Shown here piece after piece: positions 1-8,311 of a stretch of DNA of 64,000 nt (the first letter of the stretch is position 1; the number at the start of each line of letters is the position of its first letter). The notes beneath the pieces were generated by a model. It did not search any database, had not been told where the DNA came from, and saw only the letters and a program-made list of their open reading frames with translations. This stretch comes from Mucilaginibacter ginsenosidivorans (GTDB taxonomy: Bacteria; Bacteroidota; Bacteroidia; Sphingobacteriales; Sphingobacteriaceae), in the NCBI RefSeq assembly GCF_007971025.1, contig NZ_CP042436.1, positions 1,860,001-1,924,000 on the forward strand, written 5' to 3'. The translations under genes were made by a program, and so were the position numbers.

Positions 1-354
1 AACTCCTTCCTGGTAGCGACGGTTGGTAAATCAACCAACATGGGTATCATGATCGATTTTTTTAAACAGTCGGGCTACGCAATATGGTTTCTGTATTTTA
101 TTATGGCAGCAGAAACTATATGTGCGCTTGGTATCCTGCTTCATTTCAGATTCAAAACAGGCGTGGCGGCCTCTGCCGGTTTGATATTGATCATGCTGGG
201 CGCAGTTTATACGCATTGGCATAACCGCGACCCGTTTTCCGATTCGTACGCCGCTGTCACCGAATTACTCAACTTGTCCCTCCTGTTATTTATGTATTAT
301 CTCGAAATGCAGGTGAACCGGAAGCTCGCCGATACGCAGATATATGTTATTTGA
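1..354 (+). CDS. DoxX-like integral membrane protein (5' end outside window)
   Basis: The frame is open back to base 1, so the gene starts upstream; the first in-window ATG (40) is probably internal. The visible part has about three hydrophobic segments (near AIWFLYFIMAAE, ASAGLILIMLGA and LLNLSLLLFMYYL). This is the small four-helix layout of DoxX/DoxD-like proteins, in which a short loop precedes the last helix. DoxX-like proteins are inner-membrane proteins of mostly unknown role, sometimes tied to redox chemistry. The stop overlaps the next frame by a few bases if the latter used its earliest ATG, so the two are probably co-transcribed. The family call rests on topology and general resemblance. 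Confidence 0.6.
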   Translation, partial: NSFLVATVGKSTNMGIMIDFFKQSGYAIWFLYFIMAAETICALGILLHFRFKTGVAASAGLILIMLGAVYTHWHNRDPFSDSYAAVTELLNLSLLLFMYYLEMQVNRKLADTQIYVI

Positions 355-361
355 CAAAATT

Positions 362-1177
362 ATGAAAACAGCAGTAGTTATTGCGGTGAGCTGCCTTGCG
401 GTCTTACCGCCCTATCCAAAGAGAAGTACTATCAAGGAGAAACATAACAAAGAAAACCACGCACGCAAAAGCTATAACAGTGCCGGGTTTTTCAAACTGG
501 ATGTTAAAACGGGTGAAAAACTGGGCAATATATTTTCCAGGACCATATCTTACAAATCGGCCGATTTTCCGGAAATTGTTTTTCGTGCAGGGGGAACAGG
601 CGTTTATACGGTAATAAATAACAGCCCGTTAAACCCTGTTTTTGACGGGGTATTCCGGTACGACGGCCGCGCCGAAAGTCATTCCAAGGTAGAAATGCAC
701 GACAACGGGAAGACAGTAAATTACGATGGCACATCAATGACTAACACCGATGGAAGCGGCGTATTATACAACTCGCTGATATGGGGTATACCACCTGCAA
801 AAATTAGCGAAGGCAATTCATGGAAAATGAATATTCCGCAGGCCTGGGAACTGGGTGGCGCCGGCGAACAAACCATCACCGTGCTGGATATAGATGCTGC
901 TAATCATACTGTCAGGTTAAAGCGGGAAGGCGAGGGAGATGGTTTTTATGATAATGACCGGAAGCGGTTGAATGTTACCAGGGACGGTAAGGTAACACCT
1001 ATGGACATCGCTCCGGGGCGGTCGCATTGGGTAGGGTATACAACGTTCAAAAACGGGCTCATTATAAGCGACGAGCTGATGGTGAAACGATCTGTTACAT
1101 TGACGTCGGCCGACCTCAGGTTTACGGCAGATCAAAGGGAATACATCCTGTTAAATTCAATGCCGGTAATTGATTGA
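362..1177 (+). CDS. Exported protein of unknown function
   Basis: I do not recognise a family. The ATG at 362 is preferred over the in-frame ATG at 344 because it gives a short hydrophobic N-terminus (MKTAVVIAVSCLAVLPP) that could be a signal peptide and it avoids overlap with the preceding gene. The remaining 250 residues are polar and beta-rich (repeated aromatic/Gly/Asp turns), without cysteine pairs or an enzyme motif. It sits 18 bp upstream of another exported protein and 7 bp downstream of the DoxX-like gene, so it looks like a member of a small operon of envelope proteins (bases 1-2498). Confidence 0.6.
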   Translation: MKTAVVIAVSCLAVLPPYPKRSTIKEKHNKENHARKSYNSAGFFKLDVKTGEKLGNIFSRTISYKSADFPEIVFRAGGTGVYTVINNSPLNPVFDGVFRYDGRAESHSKVEMHDNGKTVNYDGTSMTNTDGSGVLYNSLIWGIPPAKISEGNSWKMNIPQAWELGGAGEQTITVLDIDAANHTVRLKREGEGDGFYDNDRKRLNVTRDGKVTPMDIAPGRSHWVGYTTFKNGLIISDELMVKRSVTLTSADLRFTADQREYILLNSMPVID

Positions 1178-1195
1178 CCATAACAACCCCAAAAC

Positions 1196-1978
1196 ATGAA
1201 AAGAATTATAATATTACTCATAACCTGTCTGGCCGGTTTATTTGCCTACGGGCAGGCCGATACGATCCGTTTACAGGATAAGCGCCTTAATACGTCTGTT
1301 CTTAAACCGGGGTTAAACCAGTACCTGGTATATTTTCAAAACCCCAAAAACAAGCAAACCATCAGGTTTTGGTACTGGCTTCGTAATATTGAATTGAAAA
1401 ACCGCGACGGCGAAAAAGTCTTTGCCATTACGCAGCACTGGTATGGAAGCGACAGCGCAGCATACCGGAGTATTTACTCGATAAACAAAGCCGAAGACTT
1501 TGCACCGGTTTACATATCGCTGACCATTAAAGGTATAACCAAGGCTTACAACTGGAGCAGGGACAAAATAACCGGCGCCGATAGCGTGGCTAACAATGCC
1601 CATAAAGATTTCAGCCTTGATTTTAAGGTGCCTAATTTTAACTGGGATCTGGATATCGAGACATTTGAAATGCTGCCACTTGCCGCGAACAAAACTTTCG
1701 CGATCAATTTTTATGATGCAGGGCTTAACCCCCCGGAATATGTGATTTACAAAGTTACCGGGAGCGAGGTTCTGGCAACACTCGATAATCAAAAGGTTGA
1801 TTGCTGGAAACTTTTTACCGAAGGAACCAATGGCAGTACCCATTACACGCAAACCTTTTGGATCAGCAAGAAAAATCATGAATTCCTGAAGGAAGAGGAT
1901 CAGTTCAATGGTATGTACCGGTATAAGATAAAGATGCCCGGCGCTGCACCCGACCTGGTGTCGAGATTTAATAATTAA
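1196..1978 (+). CDS. Exported protein, DUF3108-like beta-rich
   Basis: It starts with a clear signal peptide (MKRIIILLITCLAGLFAYGQA; cleavage probably after the Gly-Gln-Ala). The mature part of about 240 residues alternates polar and aromatic residues like a beta-barrel or lipocalin-like fold. Its layout (early tract, middle WNWDLDIETFEML-like section, late TQTFWISKKNHEFLKEE) recalls exported DUF3108-type proteins, but this is impression only. It probably belongs to the envelope operon with the genes on either side: 18 bp from the upstream gene and 4 bp to the downstream one. No catalytic residue pattern could be made out. Confidence 0.6.
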   Translation: MKRIIILLITCLAGLFAYGQADTIRLQDKRLNTSVLKPGLNQYLVYFQNPKNKQTIRFWYWLRNIELKNRDGEKVFAITQHWYGSDSAAYRSIYSINKAEDFAPVYISLTIKGITKAYNWSRDKITGADSVANNAHKDFSLDFKVPNFNWDLDIETFEMLPLAANKTFAINFYDAGLNPPEYVIYKVTGSEVLATLDNQKVDCWKLFTEGTNGSTHYTQTFWISKKNHEFLKEEDQFNGMYRYKIKMPGAAPDLVSRFNN

Positions 1979-1982
1979 TGCG

Positions 1983-2498
1983 ATGATGAGGTTAACGAAA
2001 TATATTACCGGGTGCCTGTTGATTATATCAGCTATTTCTGCGAAAGGGCAGTCACCAAAAATCAACGTGGATATGGCAAAATACTTTGCCGGCAGTTGGG
2101 CCGGCACCGGTGAGTTTGCCAATGGAAAAAAAGTAGAAGCTGATGTATCATTCTATATTTCGACAGATAGCACCAGCCTGATAAATATTTATGCCGACAA
2201 AGCGCCTAACAGGTACAAAGCTACGTCGGCATGGGTTACTGGTCGCGACGGAAAAACCGTGTCGCATATCATAAATAATTTTACCGGTCTTAACGATTTT
2301 ACCAGCGATGGCTGGGAAAACGGAAAGATAATTTTGGCGAATGCGAGCGCACACCAAGGCAGGGGCACACTTTATCAGCAATTCGTCTTCGAAAAAATAG
2401 ATAACGATCATTTTAGGGTAACATACTATTACGGTTTCGATATCGCTAAGCTGAAGGAAGGCGATCACGTGATCTTTTCAAGGTTAAAGCCTGAATAA
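1983..2498 (+). CDS. Exported protein of unknown function (lipocalin/DUF1579-like)
   Basis: A 171-aa protein with a signal peptide (MMRLTKYITGCLLIISAISAKGQ; a second ATG at 1986 is equally possible). The mature part begins with a FAGSWAGTGEF-like segment. G-x-W near the N-terminus followed by about eight beta-strands is characteristic of small lipocalin-like and DUF1579-like exported proteins. The last strand carries HVIFSRLKPE. Tight spacing to the gene upstream (4 bp) suggests co-translation. No function is assigned. Confidence 0.6.
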   Translation: MMRLTKYITGCLLIISAISAKGQSPKINVDMAKYFAGSWAGTGEFANGKKVEADVSFYISTDSTSLINIYADKAPNRYKATSAWVTGRDGKTVSHIINNFTGLNDFTSDGWENGKIILANASAHQGRGTLYQQFVFEKIDNDHFRVTYYYGFDIAKLKEGDHVIFSRLKPE

Positions 2499-2531
2499 AC
2501 AGATTATTTCGAAATAAAATGCAGGAAAGAT

Positions 2532-2539
2532 TATATTTG
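2532..2539 (+). promoter_or_regulatory. Possible -7 element (TATATTTG)
   Basis: TATATTTG fits the Bacteroidota TAnnTTTG -7 consensus and lies 30 bp before the NagB-like start codon. A good TTG -33 element at the usual 19-20 bp distance is not evident (only an AT-rich TTTC), so this is a weak call. Confidence 0.35.
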
Positions 2540-2568
2540 GCTTACCACCAACTATAATCCTTTCTTTT

Positions 2569-3273
2569 ATGCAAATAACCCGTTGTACCAGCGTTGCTGA
2601 GCTAAATGAACTTTCTTCTGAATACATTATAAACGACCTGAACAGCAGGCCGAAGTCGCTGTTTTGTACTGCGACGGGCAATTCGCCTACTGGTATTTAC
2701 CGGCTGCTTGCAGATAAGAAGGACCTTATCGACCCCAATGGACTCAGCTTGTTAAAGCTTGACGAATGGTATAACCTGCCTATGGACCACCCCGCCAGTT
2801 GCGAATATTACCTTCAGCAATATATGATCCTTCCATTGGGCATCGCGGATGAAAATTATACCGGCTTTAATGCTATGGCGAAGGACCCGGGGGCGGAATG
2901 CAAACGCATAAATGATTTTATAGCTGCTAAGGGGCCAATTGACATTTGTGTATTAGGAATAGGACTTAACGGCCATATCGGGTTTAACGAACCTGCAGAT
3001 TTCCTGCAACCTCATGCGCACCTGACCGTGTTAAGCGAGACATCGCTAAATCACAATATGATCAAAAGCTCGGGCGTCGATATGAAATATGGCCTCACGC
3101 TTGGCGTGGCCGATATATTGCAATCAAAGAAGATCATCCTGCCGGTTTTCGGCAAAAACAAAAAGGATATTATGGACCGGCTTTTCGAAGGTAAAATAAG
3201 CTCACAACTGCCGGCCTCAGTTTTATGGCTGCACCGGGATGTGACGGTGTTTTATTGCGAGAACGATAGTTAA
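2569..3273 (+). CDS. Glucosamine/galactosamine-6-phosphate isomerase (NagB family)
   Basis: The NagB/6-phosphogluconolactonase fold is clear: an early TGNSPTGIYRLL phosphate loop, LLKLDEWYNLP (catalytic Asp in the LDEW region), and the signature LGIGLNGHIGFNEP with the catalytic His. At 234 aa it is shorter than classical NagB (about 265 aa), closer to AgaI-like galactosamine-6-phosphate isomerases, so the amino-sugar epimer cannot be fixed from sequence. It converts an amino-sugar 6-phosphate to fructose- or tagatose-6-phosphate plus ammonia in the cytoplasm. It opens the sugar-metabolism stretch and is followed 11 bp later by an exported cupin-like gene. Confidence 0.85.
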   Translation: MQITRCTSVAELNELSSEYIINDLNSRPKSLFCTATGNSPTGIYRLLADKKDLIDPNGLSLLKLDEWYNLPMDHPASCEYYLQQYMILPLGIADENYTGFNAMAKDPGAECKRINDFIAAKGPIDICVLGIGLNGHIGFNEPADFLQPHAHLTVLSETSLNHNMIKSSGVDMKYGLTLGVADILQSKKIILPVFGKNKKDIMDRLFEGKISSQLPASVLWLHRDVTVFYCENDS

Positions 3274-3284
3274 TAATTATCAGG

Positions 3285-3941
3285 ATGATGAGATACAGCC
3301 TGTTTTGCTTGTCAGTATTATTGATCGTTTCCGCGAACTTGGTCGCCCAGGTGCAGGTGCGTTACGAGCCGCGGCACCATAATGTGCTGGAAAATAAATA
3401 TTTCAGGGTGCTGGACGTAAACATCCCACCTCATGATACAACATTACAGCATATTCATTCCACGCCATCGGTTATTTTATTTTTTACAAATACGGTTAGC
3501 GCCACTCAAAACAGGGGAGGAAGTTGGGAAAGCGGGAAAAGTGTGGCAGGTAATGTCTTTTACCGCAACTTCGCCAGGGATACCGTTATTCACCGGGTAA
3601 GTAATTGGGATACGACGAACTATCACGTCACTGATATTGAGCTGCTTTCGGGCTACGAACCAAATTCGGATCGCACACCATTGCCGTTTACTGTTTTGTT
3701 TAACGAAGAAAAAGCCATCGCATATCGTGTAACCGCGGTAGATAAACAGATCATCGATAATCGCGGACCGATGATCGCCGGCCTGGTGGTGGGCAATGAT
3801 ATTATCCTGCACAACACAAAAAATAATAAAACGATCATCATAAAAGCCGGTAAAGAAACTTATATACCGCCAGGCATTTCTTTTTACCTGTCGCCGACAA
3901 GCAAAAAAGCGATCGACCTGGTTTTGTTCGAAGTAAAGTAA
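3285..3941 (+). CDS. Exported cupin-like protein
   Basis: A signal peptide (MMRYSLFCLSVLLIVSANLVAQ) is followed by a segment typical of cupins: LENKYFRVLDVNIPPHDTTLQHIHSTPSVI, where the PPHD...HIHS histidines match a cupin metal-binding motif 1. A second beta module lies near the C-terminus (ETYIPPGISFYLSP). The protein is therefore probably a periplasmic small-beta-barrel cupin, with no proven substrate. It lies 11 bp after the NagB-like gene and 10 bp before the first GMC oxidoreductase. That is the slot where related clusters often carry a gluconate-dehydrogenase subunit-3 gene, but this protein does not look like that subunit. Confidence 0.6.
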   Translation: MMRYSLFCLSVLLIVSANLVAQVQVRYEPRHHNVLENKYFRVLDVNIPPHDTTLQHIHSTPSVILFFTNTVSATQNRGGSWESGKSVAGNVFYRNFARDTVIHRVSNWDTTNYHVTDIELLSGYEPNSDRTPLPFTVLFNEEKAIAYRVTAVDKQIIDNRGPMIAGLVVGNDIILHNTKNNKTIIIKAGKETYIPPGISFYLSPTSKKAIDLVLFEVK

Positions 3942-3951
3942 TTGATTGACT

Positions 3952-5646
3952 ATGAGTAAAGGAACGGAACAACATACCTATGACGCTATAGTAATAGGTT
4001 CGGGCATCAGCGGCGGCTGGGCCGCTAAGGAACTGTGCGACCTGGGCGTAAAGACACTGGTGCTGGAGCGCGGGCGGAATATCGAGCATATAAAGGATTA
4101 CCCGACCGCAACAAAGGGCCCGTGGGAGTTTCCGCATCGTATGCAGGAACCGCTGCAGGTGATAAAAGATAACCCCGTTATAAGTAAATGCTATGCTTAC
4201 GGCGAGGATACGCACCATTTTTTTGTAAAGGATGCCGAACATCCCTACATACAGGAAAAGCCCTTCGACTGGATACGCGGCTACCAGGTTGGTGGCAAAT
4301 CCATTATGTGGGGGCGGGCATGCCAGCGCTGGAGCGACTTTGAATTTTCGGCGCCGCAGCGTTATGGATACGCTGTCGACTGGCCGATAAGGTACGCAGA
4401 TATTGCTCCCTGGTATTCGCATGTCGAAAAATTCTCGGGTATCTGCGGCGATAAAGACGGGTTGGAAGCCCTGCCCGACGGCGATTACCTGCCGCCGTTC
4501 GACCTGAGTTGTGTGGAGGCTGATATTCAAAAAAAGATACATGCCCATTATAAGGACCGCTTTATGGTGAAAACCCGCTGGGCTCACCTGACGAAGCCAA
4601 ACCAAATTCACCTGGACCAGGGGCGCGGGCAATGCCAGGCGCGCGACCTGTGTACACGCGGCTGCCCGTTTGGCGGGTACTTCAGTTCGGTTAGCTCGAC
4701 CTTGCCCTGGGCGAAAAAAACCGGAAATCTCACCATCAGGCCGTTTTCTGTAGTACACTCCGTTATTTATGATGATAAGAAAGGAAAGGTAACCGGCGTG
4801 CGTATCATCGACACTAATACCAAAGAGGAGATAGAATATTACGCTAAAGTTATTTTCCTTAACGCGGCCTGTTTGAACACGAATTTGATATTGCTTAATT
4901 CTACCTCGTCCCGTTTCCCGAATGGGCTGGGTAACGACAACGGATTGCTGGGTAAATTTATGGCTTTCCAGAATTACCGGGGCAGCGTACACGGTCGGGT
5001 TGAAGGCTATGAAGATAAATACTATTATGGCCGCAACCCTACCAACCCCATCATTGCTAATTACCGCAACCTGCATAAGCAGGACACCGATTACCTGGGC
5101 GGTTTTTTGACTTTTGTTTACTCCAACCGGGGCAGGCAGTACTGGAACCCGGGCATCGGCGCCGAATTGAAAGATTCGCTGTCGGAACCGGGACCATGGC
5201 GTGCAGGCATGTATATGCAGGGCGAGACCATCCCGAAGGAACATAACCATGTGCGTTTAAGCAAAGACCAAAAAGATCCATGGGGCATACCGCAGCTCAT
5301 CACCTCGGTGGGTTATGACGATAATGATGACAAGATGGTGGAGGACTTCCTGACGCAATGCGCTGAAATGCTGGAAGTGGCCGGGGTAAAGGATATCGAA
5401 AAACACGACACGCACCAGGCGCCGGGCCTGGATATCCATGAAATGGGGGGCTGCCGTATGGGTAACGATCCTAAAACATCATTACTAAACAAATGGAACC
5501 AGATGCACCTGTGCAACAACGTTTATGTAACCGATGGGGCCTGTATGACAAGTACCGGCAACCAGAGCCCGTCGATACTGTACATGGCTTTTGCTGCAAG
5601 GGCGGCTAACCATGCGGCGGAAGAGATGAAGAAGGGGAATATCTGA
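3952..5646 (+). CDS. GMC family oxidoreductase (first paralogue)
   Basis: An FAD-dependent sugar or alcohol dehydrogenase of the GMC family. The dinucleotide-binding motif GSGISGG lies at residues 16-22, followed by LVLERGR for the FAD ribose. A cysteine cluster CX5CX3C (about Cys228, 234, 238) precedes FGGYFSS. Near the C-terminus are the GMC active-site motifs HEMGGCRMG (about His496) and GNQSPSILYM (catalytic Asn). The ATG at 3952 is used; an in-frame TTG at 3946 is unlikely. There is no signal peptide, so export would need a partner. Bacterial relatives oxidise sugars at C3 or at the anomeric position, often with a small Tat-exported subunit, which is absent here. It is closely paralogous to the gene at 8312-10012. 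Confidence 0.88.
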   Translation: MSKGTEQHTYDAIVIGSGISGGWAAKELCDLGVKTLVLERGRNIEHIKDYPTATKGPWEFPHRMQEPLQVIKDNPVISKCYAYGEDTHHFFVKDAEHPYIQEKPFDWIRGYQVGGKSIMWGRACQRWSDFEFSAPQRYGYAVDWPIRYADIAPWYSHVEKFSGICGDKDGLEALPDGDYLPPFDLSCVEADIQKKIHAHYKDRFMVKTRWAHLTKPNQIHLDQGRGQCQARDLCTRGCPFGGYFSSVSSTLPWAKKTGNLTIRPFSVVHSVIYDDKKGKVTGVRIIDTNTKEEIEYYAKVIFLNAACLNTNLILLNSTSSRFPNGLGNDNGLLGKFMAFQNYRGSVHGRVEGYEDKYYYGRNPTNPIIANYRNLHKQDTDYLGGFLTFVYSNRGRQYWNPGIGAELKDSLSEPGPWRAGMYMQGETIPKEHNHVRLSKDQKDPWGIPQLITSVGYDDNDDKMVEDFLTQCAEMLEVAGVKDIEKHDTHQAPGLDIHEMGGCRMGNDPKTSLLNKWNQMHLCNNVYVTDGACMTSTGNQSPSILYMAFAARAANHAAEEMKKGNI

Positions 5647-5766
5647 TGCTGATCAGGGTTAACATGGTTAACACAATTTTTCCTGTTTTGAATATAAATA
5701 TTTGATTATCAGTGCTTTAAATAAAATACGCCGAAAAATGTGTTAACCATAAAACAGACCGTCCAA

Positions 5767-6645
5767 ATGACCAATAGAAGAGCATTTATAAAAAACACAG
5801 GCCTTTTGGCATTAAGCCTGCCGGTTGCTAAAACGAATTTTTTTACGGCTCCGGCCCATAAACTCCCAGCCTTCGGCATACAGCTGTATATGGTAAAGGA
5901 GGATATGGCAAAGGACGCACCGGGTACTTTAAAAAAGCTTGGAGCAATGGGTTACTCGCAGATTGAAAGCTATGGCAGCGATAAGGGCATGTTCTGGGGA
6001 ATGAGTAATAAAGATTTCAAAAAACTGGCAGGGGATAGCGGGCTGATGCTAATATCCAGTCATTACAACGATGAACCCGGCGGCTTTGAAAAGCAGGCGG
6101 AAAAAGCGGCCGAAATCGGTATGAAATATTTGATCTGCCCCTGGAAAGGTCCGCAGAAATCGATAGATAAGTTTAAAGAGTTTGCCGATGAATTTAATCG
6201 TAACGGCGAGATATGCAAAAAACATGGTATGCGCTTTGGCTATCACCCTCATGATTATCCTTATAAAAAAGTAGATGGTCAGTTGCCCATAGATGTGCTG
6301 CTGGCGAATACCGATAAAAACCTGGTTGACTTTGAAATGGACTTTTATTATACCGTTACCGAAGGGCAGGACCCGGAGGCTTATATAAAAAAATACGGTG
6401 ACCGTTTCAGGCTCTGCCACATGCGCGATGTGCTGAAACAGCGATTACCTAAAAACAGCGAAGAAGAGTCAGCCTGCGACCTGGGGCAGGGTATCATCAA
6501 CTACGCGCATTTGCTTGCCACAGGCTTGGATAACGGTATGAAATATTTCTTTGTAGAACAGAGCCGTTATTTTCACGAGACCCCCTTGCAAAGCGCAAAG
6601 ATCAATATTGATTATTTGAAAAAATTAAAGCTGGCTGAAATTTAG
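5767..6645 (+). CDS. Sugar phosphate isomerase/epimerase (TIM barrel), Tat-exported
   Basis: An AP-endonuclease-2-like (xylose isomerase-like) TIM barrel. Visible signs are FGIQLYMVKEDMAKD, metal-ligand candidates in GYHPHDYPY, a VDFEMDFYY strand with Glu/Asp, and FRLCHMRDV. The ATG at 5767 gives MTNRRAFIKNTG, a twin-arginine signal typical of exported sugar isomerases in this phylum; the upstream GTG at 5740 is rejected for that reason. Such proteins often lie beside GMC oxidoreductases and act on 3-keto-sugars or related intermediates. Here it follows one GMC gene and precedes its paralogue. The substrate is inference. Confidence 0.82.
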   Translation: MTNRRAFIKNTGLLALSLPVAKTNFFTAPAHKLPAFGIQLYMVKEDMAKDAPGTLKKLGAMGYSQIESYGSDKGMFWGMSNKDFKKLAGDSGLMLISSHYNDEPGGFEKQAEKAAEIGMKYLICPWKGPQKSIDKFKEFADEFNRNGEICKKHGMRFGYHPHDYPYKKVDGQLPIDVLLANTDKNLVDFEMDFYYTVTEGQDPEAYIKKYGDRFRLCHMRDVLKQRLPKNSEEESACDLGQGIINYAHLLATGLDNGMKYFFVEQSRYFHETPLQSAKINIDYLKKLKLAEI

Positions 6646-6666
6646 CCCCTCTCTTTTGGAGAGGGG
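6646..6666. terminator. Hairpin between convergent genes (CCCCTCTC stem)
   Basis: An 8-bp perfect stem, CCCCTCTC / GAGAGGGG, with a 5-nt loop lies between the convergent genes ending at 6645 and 6680. It is followed by a G-rich run rather than a T tract. It probably acts as a two-way terminator or as an interspersed palindromic unit; similar C/G-rich palindromes are common in this phylum. Confidence 0.5.
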
Positions 6667-6679
6667 TTGGGGGGGAGGC

Positions 6680-7501
6680 TCAAAACTTATGATATGGTTT
6701 TTGGAAAAACTCATCCACCAGTTTATTGAAATCATCTGCATGTTCTATCAATGTGGCGTGACCCGAGTTCGGTACTACCCATAAATAAGCCCGGTCAATT
6801 GCCTGGTATATTTTGGTGGTATGGTCAATGGGTATCAGGTCGTGGTCGCCGCAAATAATGAGCGACGGACATTTGATGGCCTTTAAAGCGGAGAAAGGTA
6901 TGTTCGGTTGGAAATAATCCAGCGTAAATATCTTCCAGTCATTTTTTTGTTTGGCTGTATTGCGGGGCTTATCCTTGTCCTCGTTATATTGTTTAACGAA
7001 ATCTTTCCATACTGCCGGTTGCAGCGCAGTTGAATCAGGCGTCAGGTTGGCGCCGGTCGATGCCAGTTTGATCACTTGTTTTGGATGGCGCATAGCCATT
7101 ACTAACGCATTGATGCCTCCATCGCTCCAGCCGATGACATACGCCGAATCGATATGCATCTTATCCAGCAGGGCCGAAAAATCGTCGGCCATCATCTCAA
7201 AACTTAGTGAATCTTTGGTGTCAACCGTTTTTCCGTGTGCCCGGCTGTCCACCGCTATCACTTTATATTTTTTTGCGAAATAAGGTATCGTTTTTGAGAA
7301 AGCGGCAATGCTGCCACCATTTCCATGCGTTAGCAACAAAGGCTTGCCCTGCCCGTAAACCTCCACATACATTTTTATACCCCTTACATCATAATACCTT
7401 CCTGCTGCCGGGTTGTTGCCATAAGGGATAGTTTTTTGCTGTGCAAGCACACCGCAGGTTAGCAACTGGAACAAGGAAAGTATGCAGAATAGCTTCTTCA
7501 T
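6680..7501 (-). CDS. Exported alpha/beta hydrolase
   Basis: A signal peptide (MKKLFCILSLFQLLTCGVLAQQ) is followed by an alpha/beta-hydrolase domain. The oxyanion motif is LLTHGNGG, the nucleophile elbow is GWSDGG, the acid is in ICGDHDLIP, and the catalytic His is in NSGHATLIEH. This is the full set for a 270-aa serine hydrolase, probably periplasmic. The start at 7501 (ATG) is preferred over a TTG at 7507. It is the only minus-strand gene in this sugar region, convergent with the TIM-barrel gene. The substrate is unknown: an esterase or lactonase is possible, and a lactonase would fit oxidised-sugar chemistry next to GMC dehydrogenases. Confidence 0.85.
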   Translation of the reverse strand: MKKLFCILSLFQLLTCGVLAQQKTIPYGNNPAAGRYYDVRGIKMYVEVYGQGKPLLLTHGNGGSIAAFSKTIPYFAKKYKVIAVDSRAHGKTVDTKDSLSFEMMADDFSALLDKMHIDSAYVIGWSDGGINALVMAMRHPKQVIKLASTGANLTPDSTALQPAVWKDFVKQYNEDKDKPRNTAKQKNDWKIFTLDYFQPNIPFSALKAIKCPSLIICGDHDLIPIDHTTKIYQAIDRAYLWVVPNSGHATLIEHADDFNKLVDEFFQKPYHKF

Positions 7502-7632
7502 CAGCAAGTTAGTTTGAGTTAAAGGTAACAGCTTAGAGTTATATTTCGTAACAGTACGCTAAATAATTAAATCGGGCTACGGGCAACGACATTGTTTAAC
7601 AATTACCCATTAACCCTTAAAACCTAATTATC

Positions 7633-8199
7633 ATGAAAAAACTATTGTTACTTATCTCATTGCTGGGTTGTGCCGCGCTGGCAAAGGCCCAGTCAGCCAC
7701 CTACCACGCGTTTAAGGTCGACCTGACGTTTGGTTACGCTATCCCGCCATCTAACGGCGATGCTTCGACCAATGTCAAAGCAGGGGCAACGATTACCGTT
7801 GAACCGCATTATCGTATAACAGACGCGCTTGCGGTAGGTTTCAGGTTCGAAGGCGCCGGTTTAGGTTATGCTGATACCAACAGCGGCGATAACTCAAGCG
7901 CCGATATCTCCATTATTTATTCGTATTGCCCCTCTCTTGAATATTATTTAATGAAAGGCGGTTTCAGGCCGTTTATTGGAGGAGGAGTAGGTATTTTCGA
8001 CCAGGGCTCTATCAGCATCAACAACAATACCGGAGGCTCTACCGAGTACGCGTCGATAGGTTCCAAATTCGGTTTTTTCCCCCGCGCAGGCTTTGAAGCC
8101 GGGCATTTAAGGATATCGGCTGAATATAACATACTCGGGAATAACTCTAACTATGCTGCATTTGCTTTAGGGTTCTTCTTTGGCGGAGGCAGGAAATAA
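7633..8199 (+). CDS. Outer membrane beta-barrel protein
   Basis: A 188-aa protein with a signal peptide (MKKLLLLISLLGCAALAKAQ). The mature part has alternating hydrophobic strands and Gly/Asn-rich turns: FGYAIPP, GATITVEPHYRI, AVGFRFEGAGLGY, YYLMKGGFRPFIGGGVGIF. It ends with strands FPRAGFEAGHLRISAEYN and YAAFALGFFFGGGRK. This is the OprF/OmpW-like eight-stranded barrel pattern of Bacteroidota (PF13505-type). The gene stands alone, with a terminator behind it. No specific role. Confidence 0.78.
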   Translation: MKKLLLLISLLGCAALAKAQSATYHAFKVDLTFGYAIPPSNGDASTNVKAGATITVEPHYRITDALAVGFRFEGAGLGYADTNSGDNSSADISIIYSYCPSLEYYLMKGGFRPFIGGGVGIFDQGSISINNNTGGSTEYASIGSKFGFFPRAGFEAGHLRISAEYNILGNNSNYAAFALGFFFGGGRK

Positions 8200-8227
8200 T
8201 CCTGTAACAATCTTGGTAAAATTTAAG

Positions 8228-8253
8228 GCCCTGTGCACGCATGGGGCTTTTTT
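8228..8253 (+). terminator. Rho-independent terminator
   Basis: An 8-bp stem with two G-T pairs (GCCCTGTG / CATGGGGC region, loop CACG) is followed by a run of T. It lies 28 bp after the barrel gene on the same strand. Confidence 0.7.
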
Positions 8254-8311
8254 TATTGCCTGGTTTTGGATAAAATCTTACCTTTCATCCGCCAATTTAC
8301 TACCTTTCTGA

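Noticed and set aside
1313..2122. A 269-codon minus-strand frame
   Set aside because: Antisense to two exported proteins that have signal peptides; no start context and no domain.
3838..5250. A 470-codon open frame on the minus strand
   Set aside because: It lies wholly opposite the well-supported GMC gene and part of the cupin gene; its protein has no recognisable domain and reflects the codon bias of the plus strand.
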